Origin: Dyella sp. BiH032
Lineage (GTDB): Bacteria; Pseudomonadota; Gammaproteobacteria; Xanthomonadales; Rhodanobacteraceae
NCBI RefSeq assembly: GCF_031954525.1
Contig: NZ_CP134869.1
Location: 1 to 58,191, forward strand
Reading direction: 5' to 3'
DNA length: 58,191 nucleotides
The position numbers were made by a program, and so were the translations under genes. Each line of letters starts with the position of its first letter. Positions within the stretch are counted from its first letter, which is position 1. The notes beneath the pieces are model-generated. The model did not search any database, had not been told where the DNA came from, and saw only the letters and a program-made list of their open reading frames with translations. This document shows positions 40,243 through 47,643 of this stretch, in pieces.

Positions 40243-40314
40243 GCTTCGTAGATCCTTCTTGCAAGTGCGAGGCAAACTGAAAGGGCGCGAAGCAAATGCC
40301 TCGCGCCCGTGGTG

Positions 40315-40971
40315 TTAGAAACGGTAGCTGACGCCAAACGCCAGAACGGGATAACCGCCGAGCACCTTGACGTCGTGATTGATCGAGTCCTCCTGCGCCT
40401 TCACGTCGCCGGGCGGCACCTGGGCGGCCAGGCCCGACGAAAGCGTGATGCGCGTGGTCGGGTTGCCAAACTGCAAGCCGATATCGCCGTACACACCCCA
40501 GCCCGCATGCGACGGCGCGTGGCCCCAACCGATGCCGAGATAGGGCACGTTCTTCGGGAACTTGATATTGACCTTGGCCGACTCGCCGGCAAGCGGATAC
40601 TTGACGTGGTTGATCGTGACGGTGCCGGTACCGCCATCGGCTTCGCCGTCGAAATGGTTGTTCGTGTTCACGTAGCCGGCGGTGACGCGAAAAGTGCCGG
40701 CAAACGGGAACCAATCGCCGTAGACACCGACGTTCTGCAAGTGCAGTCGGCCCTTGTACTGCGAGCCGCTGTTGTCGTAGGTGCCGCTGTAGCCGAGGCC
40801 GGCGTATTCGCCGCGCACGGCGAAACGATCATTGATCCCGTAGCTGTAGCCGCCGCCGACGCCAGTCGTGCCCACGCCGAGATAGACCTCATTGCTCGCG
40901 GCCGTGGCAGCGGAAGCAGCGGTGAGTGCAACGATCGAGGCCAGGGCGAGGGTGAGCTTGTTGTTCTTCAT
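40315..40971 (-). CDS. Small outer-membrane beta-barrel protein
   Basis: 218 residues from ATG 40971. A signal peptide (KLTLALASIVALTAASAATA) precedes a chain of short amphipathic strands (VYLGVGTTGVGGGYSYGIN ... FGVSYRF) ending in Phe, the outer-membrane barrel signature. Among other options, a surface exclusion or phage-receptor-masking role is possible. I do not recognise a specific family. It is preceded by ssb. Confidence 0.8.
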   Translation of the reverse strand: MKNNKLTLALASIVALTAASAATAASNEVYLGVGTTGVGGGYSYGINDRFAVRGEYAGLGYSGTYDNSGSQYKGRLHLQNVGVYGDWFPFAGTFRVTAGYVNTNNHFDGEADGGTGTVTINHVKYPLAGESAKVNIKFPKNVPYLGIGWGHAPSHAGWGVYGDIGLQFGNPTTRITLSSGLAAQVPPGDVKAQEDSINHDVKVLGGYPVLAFGVSYRF

Positions 40972-41044
40972 GAGTGCTGATGTGTCCTTGGGATTTTGAA
41001 GTCGGACATGTCTCAATGTCTGTTCGCAATGCGACATGCCCCAT

Positions 41045-41059
41045 TTTTCGCCGCGAAAA
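41045..41059. promoter_or_regulatory. KorB-like box TTTTCGCCGCGAAAA
   Basis: Perfect box between ssb and the outer-membrane protein gene. Confidence 0.75.
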
Positions 41060-41079
41060 CTGCGGCCCTTCCGCTGCGC

Positions 41080-41505
41080 TTACAGCGGCAAATCGTCGTC
41101 GTCGTCCTCGAAGCCGCTGGGCGGCGGCACGTCGTCGTCATAGCGACCATGCGGCGCAGACGCGGCCTGACTGCCGGTGCCGATGAGCTGGAACTCGTGC
41201 GCAATGACTTCGGTCACGTAGCGCTCAACGCCATTCTTGTCGGTGTACTTGCGCGTGCGGTTCTTGCCGGTGATGAGGATTTCGCGCCCGGTCTTCACGA
41301 ACTCGACGGCCACCTCAGCGTGGCGTCCGTAGAGTTGAACGCGGTGCCATTCGGCATGGCTCTTGAGCTCGCCGGTTTGTCGATCCTTCCAACGCTCATT
41401 GGTCGCAAGGTCGAGCTGGCAGGCGGCCTTACCGCTATTCGTGTGACGCAACTTCGGCGCCTGACCGGCGTTGCCGATCAGCGTGACTCGATTGAGGGAT
41501 GCCAT
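41080..41505 (-). CDS. ssb: Single-stranded DNA-binding protein
   Basis: 141 residues. The OB fold begins MASLNRVTLIGNAGQAPKLR and includes WHRVQLYGRHAEVAVEFV and a KYTDKNGVERYVTEV strand. The acidic tip ends DDDDDLPL instead of the chromosomal DDIPF, so partner contacts may differ. Plasmid SSBs coat incoming single strands in the recipient and are typical leading-region genes. Confidence 0.95.
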   Translation of the reverse strand: MASLNRVTLIGNAGQAPKLRHTNSGKAACQLDLATNERWKDRQTGELKSHAEWHRVQLYGRHAEVAVEFVKTGREILITGKNRTRKYTDKNGVERYVTEVIAHEFQLIGTGSQAASAPHGRYDDDVPPPSGFEDDDDDLPL

Positions 41506-41618
41506 TCGGTACTCCTGGGGGATGCTGCTTTGTGAGAGGTGAGGACACTCGCCACATGTCCGTAATGTCGGCCGGGTACGGGAAAACCTGAGCCCGGCCA
41601 GGCGATAAGCGATTCGGC

Positions 41619-41957
41619 TTAGGCGCGCAGCACGGTCAGATGACCGAGCAATTCGACACGCTGCGCAGCGAGCTTTTCGACGGCTTCGCCAAGAACCGTG
41701 AAGCGGACGCCGGCCAGAATCAGGCGTCCCGCGGTGTCCTGGGCCACGTCTTCATCGGGGCATGCGGTGAGCAATTCGGCGGCCTGGGCGACCAGGGCGA
41801 TATCGTCGGCAGTGGTGCGCGGGTAGCTGACAGACAGCGACGCGGGCTCGGGGATGCTTGCAATGCGATCAGCGATTTTCGCGACGGCGGCGGCGAGCTG
41901 CGGCCGGGAGCCAGTCAGCGCGGCAGCGGCGTTGCGGAGAGTATCGACGCAAGACAT
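41619..41957 (-). CDS. Hypothetical protein at the head of the ssb operon
   Basis: 112 residues, Ala-rich and helical (AAALTGSRPQLAAAVAKIAD, LVAQAAELLTACPDEDVAQD), with no membrane segment. The ATG at 41957 follows the shared-operator promoter and conserved leader. It lies 113 bases upstream of ssb, in the same direction. No family recognised. Confidence 0.65.
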   Translation of the reverse strand: MSCVDTLRNAAAALTGSRPQLAAAVAKIADRIASIPEPASLSVSYPRTTADDIALVAQAAELLTACPDEDVAQDTAGRLILAGVRFTVLGEAVEKLAAQRVELLGHLTVLRA

Positions 41958-42050
41958 GGTGATCCTTAGCCCCTGACGATCCCCGAGGCGCGGGCGTGGC
42001 CGAGTGGTCAGCCTGTCATGTCATTATACATATGCTGTCATTATATGCAA
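41958..42050 (-). promoter_or_regulatory. Shared-operator promoter and conserved leader, 41957/ssb operon
   Basis: -35 TTGCAT (42045-42050), 16-base spacer with ATGACAGCATATG (one base differs), -10 TATAAT (42023-42028). Leader hairpin GGCTGA/TCGGCC (41998-42013, one wobble), then GCGCCTCGGGGATCGTCAGG. Confidence 0.82.
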
Positions 42051-42066
42051 CGACTCAAGATTATCT

Positions 42067-42267
42067 CTAGATAACTGCGTCGTCACCGCTGAGCGCGCTC
42101 CACAGACTGCGCGTTACCTCGTCACTGCAAGTGCATGCGTAGGTGGACAGGTACAGCAAGGCGCGATCGGAAATGTCGGCCATCGGCACGCGCAACACGG
42201 CGGCGAAATGGCTACGCGCCCGCTCCGTATCATGCCCGCAAGTTTCGCAGCCAAAATCCTCGCTCAT
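42067..42267 (-). CDS. Small Cys-rich protein after the pilus cluster
   Basis: 66 residues with CETCGHD near the start and a late CTC, perhaps a small metal site. It begins 9 bases after the transglycosylase stop and ends just before the next promoter. Function unknown. Confidence 0.5.
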   Translation of the reverse strand: MSEDFGCETCGHDTERARSHFAAVLRVPMADISDRALLYLSTYACTCSDEVTRSLWSALSGDDAVI

Positions 42268-42276
42268 GGCGACGCC

Positions 42277-42771
42277 TCAGTTGCGGCCCCACGAGTGATT
42301 AAGCCGGTTCCAGACATCCATGTAGTATTTCCGCCCGTTCTCGCGGTCGGTCCATGCGTTGTACTTCCCTATGCCGGTCCAAAGATCGGGAGCGCTGGCG
42401 ATGCCTTCTTGCAAGATCATCGTGCCGACGAAAATGTTCGCGCACTCGTTGTTGAGGATCTGTTCCTCAGTAACGCCACGCTTGCCTAGCTCGTACAGGT
42501 TGCCGCTGTTGATCTGCATCGGACCAATGTCATAGGTCCGAACACCTTTTTTATTCGGTTTGTTGTAGACCTTCTGCCCGATCTTGCCGTGCTCTTTGTC
42601 GAGCACGACATGCACAAGCATCTCGAGCCCATCAACCGACAACACGTCGCTTGGTCGATGGTAGAACTCCGCGGCCATGCGCACGCACTGCCGGCGCTCA
42701 GGCGTAACGTTCCGAGGCGGTGTGAATACAAACCCCGCGGCAAGCGCGACGACGGCTAGGGCGGCCATCAC
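42277..42771 (-). CDS. PilT-like lytic transglycosylase of the type IVb pilus
   Basis: 164 residues. A membrane/signal segment (about 2-18) precedes an SLT-type domain with the catalytic Glu region VVLDKEHGKIGQKVYN, then YDIGPMQINSGNLYELGKRG and GIGKYNAWTD. R64 has a transglycosylase called PilT (not the retraction ATPase) in its pilus cluster. It overlaps the pilM-like gene by 4 bases and ends the pilus operon. Confidence 0.88.
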   Translation of the reverse strand: MMAALAVVALAAGFVFTPPRNVTPERRQCVRMAAEFYHRPSDVLSVDGLEMLVHVVLDKEHGKIGQKVYNKPNKKGVRTYDIGPMQINSGNLYELGKRGVTEEQILNNECANIFVGTMILQEGIASAPDLWTGIGKYNAWTDRENGRKYYMDVWNRLNHSWGRN

Positions 42772-43208
42772 TGCACCACGACGACGCTGTTATTCGGGAT
42801 GCCGCTTGGCAGGCTCGCAACGACGTTTCCCAGCCCGTCCAAGAGGTTTGTGCCGGACGACACGCCGGCAACTAGGCCTTGCTCGCGAACCTTCGCCACG
42901 ATGCCCGCGGGATCGCGGAGATTGGCGGCAGGAGTGTAGGCGTAGGACGTGCCTGCGCGCACGTAAAGGCCCGCACCTGGCCAGGCAACAAACCATGACG
43001 GCGCTCCGGCTGAAGCGAAGCTCACCGCGGACGTCGTGCCGGCGTTAGCCTGGGCGTACTTACTCCCGAACGTACCAATCTGCTCGAGCATGAGCGTGAC
43101 GTTAGTCACTTCCGAATCATGCAAGGTTTGGCGGGCGCGTGCGATATCCACCGATGAGATGAATATCGACGCGATCAGGAGCATGCAGGTCAGCATGACG
43201 GTGTACAT
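42768..43208 (-). CDS. pilM: PilM-like type IVb pilus protein
   Basis: 146 residues with an N-terminal membrane segment (about 3-20) and a periplasmic part with SFASAGAPSWFVAWPGAGLY. Size and layout match R64 PilM (also about 145 residues). In R64 pilM follows pilL, but here it has moved after pilV, starting 1 base after the pilV stop. Confidence 0.75.
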   Translation of the reverse strand: MYTVMLTCMLLIASIFISSVDIARARQTLHDSEVTNVTLMLEQIGTFGSKYAQANAGTTSAVSFASAGAPSWFVAWPGAGLYVRAGTSYAYTPAANLRDPAGIVAKVREQGLVAGVSSGTNLLDGLGNVVASLPSGIPNNSVVVVQ

Positions 43209-43209
43209 A

Positions 43210-44946
43210 TCAGCGGTACTCGTAGACGGCTGTCTGTGTGTTGCAGAGGTAGCGGGTCCAGAGGATCTGGTAGTCCTGGCCTGGGGGTACCATGAAGCCT
43301 ATCGACTTCTGGTGGTAATAATTGACGTTGTTTTCGATGTTCGAGGCGACTTGGATGCCCTGCACAACCGCGACCGCGTAGTAGTCGTTGTTCTGCGTTC
43401 CGCAGCTCGTACCGTTACTTGTCGCCGATACGAACATGTCGTCATTTGTATAGTTGTGGCCGGTGAAATTGCCGTTGACGTAATTGGCAACTACATACCA
43501 CTGGTGGTTGCCGCCGATCTTGACCTTGACCCACGCGTGGTTCTGGCAGTTCATCAGCGCACCGGAGCCGTCGCTCCGCTGCGCAAGCAGGCCATTGGTG
43601 TCGCACCAGTTGCCGTCCCACGCGACACCACTTGGCAAAATGAACTCGCCAGAAGTGACGCGCCCAGCCGAGACGATCGTGCTGTTTGACTGCAAACTGC
43701 CGAATTGGCCTTGACCACCTGTGTAAAAATTCTTGTCGTTGAGGATGCGGACATAGCTCGAGTCTTGCATGTAGAGACATGCACCGTAGTTCTGCCAGCA
43801 GATGCCGCCGCTCCCATTCACTCGGTAAGAGCCGCCATTGGTGTAGAAGTCACCGCCGTAGGTGGTGCCTTGCACACTGAGATTTCCGGTGCCGCCGCCG
43901 TTGGCCGTGCCCTGGATGTAGACCGTGCCGCCGTTTGCCACTGTGCGTAGCGCCATGTTCGCGCCATCGCCGTAGAGGTAGTTGCCAGCGATGCCAAGCA
44001 TGTTGCCGGCCTGGTTGAAATTAAGCGCTCCCGTGGTGTCCATATACGCGCGCAGCGCGCCGGCATTGTTGTCGTAAAAAAGGAGTGAGCCAGGCGCACC
44101 CCACGAACTGCCAGCGACCGCGAAAGACCACGTGCGATTCGCGGACGTGTTAGCAATGGCGATGCCGGCGGAGTTGGTGCTCGAGCTCGTGATGTTGAGG
44201 CCGTTCGTGCCGGTGCTGTTGATATTCACGGCGACAGCGTTGTTGACGGCGTTGCCGTTCATGTCGATGTTTTGATTCATCTGGCCGTGAGCGGCAACGC
44301 CGTCGTTGTGACGGTGCAGAAAATCATCGCTCGAAGTTTGCGTGCCCTTGAACATAGCAATCGCATAATGGCCGCCCATCGAGCCATAGCCGTAGGTTGA
44401 AAGCGCGATCGGGTTGCAGGAGCCCTGCGCGCAGACAAGCTGCGTCGGCGAATAACTCGGAATGTAGGCGCCTTCGCCGCCCTGAGCCGATATCGCGTTG
44501 GCAATGTCGGCCAAGTCGCCATCATTGATGACGGCGCCGCCCGTGGCGATTACCACGGGCTGCAAGACGCCGGCTGTCGGTTGATTCCAAACGGCGATAA
44601 GCGTGCCGCCGTAAGGCGTGGTGCCGCTAAAGCTCGCCGGCAAAGCATTGGCCGCCTGCAACTGCGCCACCGTGCGCGTGTAAGGCGTGCTCGGTCCAGT
44701 GGCGGCGATAATCGCCGCCTGGTTGGATTGCTGGAAGCTCAACGCGGCTTCGCGAAACGCGACCGCTTGCGAAGCGGCAATGTTGACGCGCGTAGTCGTG
44801 TTCTTCTCGAGCAACCACGGCACGATGCCCTTGAGCACGATGGCCGCGATCAAGAGGCCTAACAGAACGTCAAGCACGCCCACGCCCCGCTGTTTTCGCG
44901 GCGAAAAGCGCATGCCTCTCAGGTTCACAGGACGTTGCTTGACCAT
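43210..44946 (-). CDS. pilV: PilV-like minor pilin/adhesin
   Basis: 578 residues. The prepilin leader KQRG-VGVLDVLLGLLIAAIVL is cut after Gly. A pilin-like domain follows, then a long region of short Gly/Asn-rich repeats resembling phage tail-fibre stems, and a C-terminal receptor-type domain with paired cysteines. R64 PilV tips choose the recipient, and its ends are switched by a shufflon. No inverted-repeat segments or Rci recombinase are present here, so the tip appears fixed. It overlaps the ATPase gene by 22 bases. Confidence 0.88.
   Translation of the reverse strand: MVKQRPVNLRGMRFSPRKQRGVGVLDVLLGLLIAAIVLKGIVPWLLEKNTTTRVNIAASQAVAFREAALSFQQSNQAAIIAATGPSTPYTRTVAQLQAANALPASFSGTTPYGGTLIAVWNQPTAGVLQPVVIATGGAVINDGDLADIANAISAQGGEGAYIPSYSPTQLVCAQGSCNPIALSTYGYGSMGGHYAIAMFKGTQTSSDDFLHRHNDGVAAHGQMNQNIDMNGNAVNNAVAVNINSTGTNGLNITSSSTNSAGIAIANTSANRTWSFAVAGSSWGAPGSLLFYDNNAGALRAYMDTTGALNFNQAGNMLGIAGNYLYGDGANMALRTVANGGTVYIQGTANGGGTGNLSVQGTTYGGDFYTNGGSYRVNGSGGICWQNYGACLYMQDSSYVRILNDKNFYTGGQGQFGSLQSNSTIVSAGRVTSGEFILPSGVAWDGNWCDTNGLLAQRSDGSGALMNCQNHAWVKVKIGGNHQWYVVANYVNGNFTGHNYTNDDMFVSATSNGTSCGTQNNDYYAVAVVQGIQVASNIENNVNYYHQKSIGFMVPPGQDYQILWTRYLCNTQTAVYEYR
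44893..44907. promoter_or_regulatory. KorB-like box TTTTCGCGGCGAAAA inside pilV
   Basis: Perfect 15-bp palindrome in the pilV prepilin-leader codons (RFSPRKQ). It is intragenic, so it may serve clamp loading or silencing rather than direct promoter blocking. Confidence 0.65.
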
Positions 44947-45911
44947 AGTTTTCGATTGGCCTGGCTCTGGATCAGTGTCGGGAGCTGGGAGAAATTCCCG
45001 CTCTTGATGGTGGCGCGGATCGCGTCCGCATCTTGTGGATCGGTCACGTCGAGCACTTGCGTATGAACGCGGATGCCCTGACTTCCATCCGGCCTGCTGA
45101 ACCGCTCGAGCTCTTGCCACACCACTGCCGCGAGCGCTTTTGAGAGTGCCGCACGCGCGGCATTGGCGTCCGTCATGGATTCGCTTGTCATCTCGACAAG
45201 GCGAGTCAGCGTATCAACGATCGTGCTGCCATGCGTGGTTGCGAGAATGAAGCACCCAGCCTCGGCCAAGTCGAGCGCGGGAGCCGCATTCGATCGGCCG
45301 CCGTGATCGCCACGCCGAATTTCACCGTAGAGAATGGTGGTCATGCCAAAGCGCATCGCTCGTTGCGATGCCTTGGCGTAGCCAGTGACGCCATCGACCG
45401 GCTGCAAATAGAGCCGGTAGTTGCCGTGCATGCCTCCGATGTTGCACTCGATCGGATCTTGTAGCGCGAGGGCATCCGTTCCGACCTCCACCATGCGGTA
45501 GACCAGCGACACCGTTGCGCTTGTGGTTTTGCCTTGGCGTTGGTCGCCGGCAAAGACCACCAGCCCGCGGGCGCTCGGGTCGGCGAGTAGCCTCTCGATG
45601 TACTGCGGCAATCCAAGCGCGTCGAAAGGAGGAAGTTCGTCCGGCGTGCGGTTGAGCACAAAGATGGGCTCAAACGTCACATCGTCCATTACGCCAACGC
45701 GATAGAGCACCCCGTCGTAGGGGAGGGCAAACTCGTAGCGCCGATGGTCTCGAAAGAGCTCGTTGCACTTCGCCCGCACCGCTTCGATATCGGCCCGGTA
45801 TTCCTCGGGAACGACAAGCCGGGGTGCATGCGCCCCCGGCTTGTCGCGGTACTCGATGTGGTCGCTTCCGATATACAAATCGGTGAGCGGAAGATCGCGA
45901 AGCTTCGCCAT
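44925..45911 (-). CDS. PilT-family ATPase, second pilus motor
   Basis: 328 residues of the secretion/pilus ATPase family. The Walker A is GDQRQGKTT (about residue 118), followed by an Asp box (LALQDPIECN), a Walker B-like TTILYGEIRRGDHG and a His-box region ATTHGSTIVDTLTRL. It has no long N-terminal domain, unlike PilQ, so it resembles retraction ATPases. R64 has no such gene at this place, where it carries the pilT transglycosylase and the pilU peptidase. Confidence 0.82.
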   Translation of the reverse strand: MAKLRDLPLTDLYIGSDHIEYRDKPGAHAPRLVVPEEYRADIEAVRAKCNELFRDHRRYEFALPYDGVLYRVGVMDDVTFEPIFVLNRTPDELPPFDALGLPQYIERLLADPSARGLVVFAGDQRQGKTTSATVSLVYRMVEVGTDALALQDPIECNIGGMHGNYRLYLQPVDGVTGYAKASQRAMRFGMTTILYGEIRRGDHGGRSNAAPALDLAEAGCFILATTHGSTIVDTLTRLVEMTSESMTDANAARAALSKALAAVVWQELERFSRPDGSQGIRVHTQVLDVTDPQDADAIRATIKSGNFSQLPTLIQSQANRKLWSSNVL

Positions 45912-45913
45912 TG

Positions 45914-46486
45914 TTAGTACGCGAACGTGTAGAGCAGCGTGTTGGTGTTGCCGCTCGTGCAGCTCGAGGTATTGGAATCGGACACCGTGCCGGAAATGGC
46001 CGCACCGCCGTTGATGCCAAGGGTCGTGCCACTCGAGTTGAACAGGTTGCCGATCGCGACGTCATGGCAAGCGTCCTGGGGCAACCCCGGATCGGACACC
46101 GTGAAGCCCGTGCCGGTGCTCAGCATGTTCACCGGCTGACCGTAGCTGTTGTTAATCACCGTCGCACTGACGGCCGTCCAGCCTGCGGGCACCTTCTGCG
46201 CGCGGTACAAGCACTGCGCCAGGTTGTAGCCGTTGGTCCCGTAGGAGCCGGCCGACTGGCACTTGGCCTGGATCGCGCTCACCGCCTGCACCAGTGCATC
46301 CGATTCCGCATTGCCCTTGGCGGTGCCGGTGGTGGTCTTGTAGATCGCATAGCCCGCCGCGCTGAGCACGATGGCGATCAGCAAGCCGAGCAAAAGATCC
46401 ATCACGCCCCAGCCACCCTGGGCGCGGCGAGCGATGGGACCACGGCGGCGAAAACGCTTGTGAGTCATGAGATTACCTTTGGTCAT
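45914..46486 (-). CDS. pilS: PilS-like major prepilin of the type IVb pilus
   Basis: 190 residues. A basic leader ends ARRAQGG, then WGVMDLLLGLLIAIVLSAAG forms the pilin's hydrophobic stalk, with Trp as first mature residue (type IVb pilins often start with a large hydrophobic residue). A conserved Cys pair is present (about 128 and 177). AGGGG precedes the ATG at 46486. A second ATG (46468) is possible. It lies between pilR and the ATPase gene. Confidence 0.9.
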   Translation of the reverse strand: MTKGNLMTHKRFRRRGPIARRAQGGWGVMDLLLGLLIAIVLSAAGYAIYKTTTGTAKGNAESDALVQAVSAIQAKCQSAGSYGTNGYNLAQCLYRAQKVPAGWTAVSATVINNSYGQPVNMLSTGTGFTVSDPGLPQDACHDVAIGNLFNSSGTTLGINGGAAISGTVSDSNTSSCTSGNTNTLLYTFAY

Positions 46487-46500
46487 TATGTTTCCCCTAG

Positions 46501-47643
46501 TTACGAACGCAGTGCGGCCTTGAGTGAATTACCGACTTCCGTCGAGCCAAGACCCATCAGGATTGACGCGAAGACGATTACGATGAGGGCGAGGGTGCGG
46601 AGCACGTTTGCAGCCGCCTCAAGCTGCCTCACGTTGAGCTCAAGCCACCGCTTTGTGTACTTTTCGAGCTGGTACTCAAAGCCGACTTGATCCGAGATAA
46701 GCATTAGTGACCCAACCGTCTTGCGGTCGGGGAAGTTCATCTCCGTATTATAAAGTGCGAGGCCGAGTTTATCACCCGTCCGCACACGATCAACAGTAGC
46801 CTCCATTATGTTTGCCAAATACTTCGCCGAGCCTTCGCCGATAATGACTAGGGCTCGCTCGACGCTGATACCGCTAGGCAACATGGTCGCCATCGCGACC
46901 ATGAAGGTAATACCCTGATTAAGCCGGTAGATATTGAAGACGGGGAGGCGATCAAGGGTCGCGCGTGAGCTTCCGATTTGGTTCGGAAGCGCCCAGCGGA
47001 AGTAGACGAAGCCGGCCAGGATGAGGCCGATGCTGAGGGCCGTGTTGTTCTGCACGAACAGACCGACGGCGATCATGCGCTTGGTGTTACCCAGCCACTT
47101 TTCGTAGGGCAGCATGTCAAGCAACTGCGGCACGACGAAATAGCCAATCACCATGAACGAGAGATAGGACACCAGCCAAAGGACAGCGGGGTACATAAGA
47201 ATCTTGCGTAGGCGCCGGCTGAGCTCGCGCTGCTCCGTGAGCGCCCAAACCATGCGCGGAAACACCTCCTTGAGCTCGCCGGCTTCTTCGGCCGCTTGCA
47301 AGAGAATCACCTCCTGCGTGCTGACCCAGCGACTCAATGCGTCCGACAACGACTCACCGTCCTTGACGAACGTGCGGGCGGTGTCGCAAACAATCGCCAG
47401 CGGTTCCGTAGGCTTCGTGCCTTCCTGGCTGTGGATCTCATAGAGCTTGTCCAGCGCGTCAATCAGCGTGACGCCGTTGCTGAGCAAGAGCGCCAGGTCG
47501 TCGTAGAGCTGGATGCGCGTGTCCACGCCGAACTGCAAGCGAATGATGCGGTCTTGCAGCCAGGCCATTGCCGGGTTCTGCGAGTCAACGGCCGTGTTGG
47601 CGCGGAAGTCCTCCGCCCAAGCTTTGATGCCTTCAAACGCCAT
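46501..47643 (-). CDS. pilR: PilR-like inner-membrane platform protein
   Basis: 380 residues of the GspF/PilC fold, with two repeated domains (YDDLALLLSNGVTLIDALDK and NQGITFMVAMATMLPSGISV) and three or so membrane segments (about 155-185, 200-222, 355-375). It anchors the pilus motor. It overlaps the pilQ end by 11 bases. An upstream frame extension runs inside pilQ and is rejected. Confidence 0.92.
   Translation of the reverse strand: MAFEGIKAWAEDFRANTAVDSQNPAMAWLQDRIIRLQFGVDTRIQLYDDLALLLSNGVTLIDALDKLYEIHSQEGTKPTEPLAIVCDTARTFVKDGESLSDALSRWVSTQEVILLQAAEEAGELKEVFPRMVWALTEQRELSRRLRKILMYPAVLWLVSYLSFMVIGYFVVPQLLDMLPYEKWLGNTKRMIAVGLFVQNNTALSIGLILAGFVYFRWALPNQIGSSRATLDRLPVFNIYRLNQGITFMVAMATMLPSGISVERALVIIGEGSAKYLANIMEATVDRVRTGDKLGLALYNTEMNFPDRKTVGSLMLISDQVGFEYQLEKYTKRWLELNVRQLEAAANVLRTLALIVIVFASILMGLGSTEVGNSLKAALRS

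Noticed and set aside
43210..44946. Shufflon in pilV
   Set aside because: No inverted 19-bp repeats or alternative C-terminal segments downstream, and the only tyrosine recombinase is 11 kb away without such sites.
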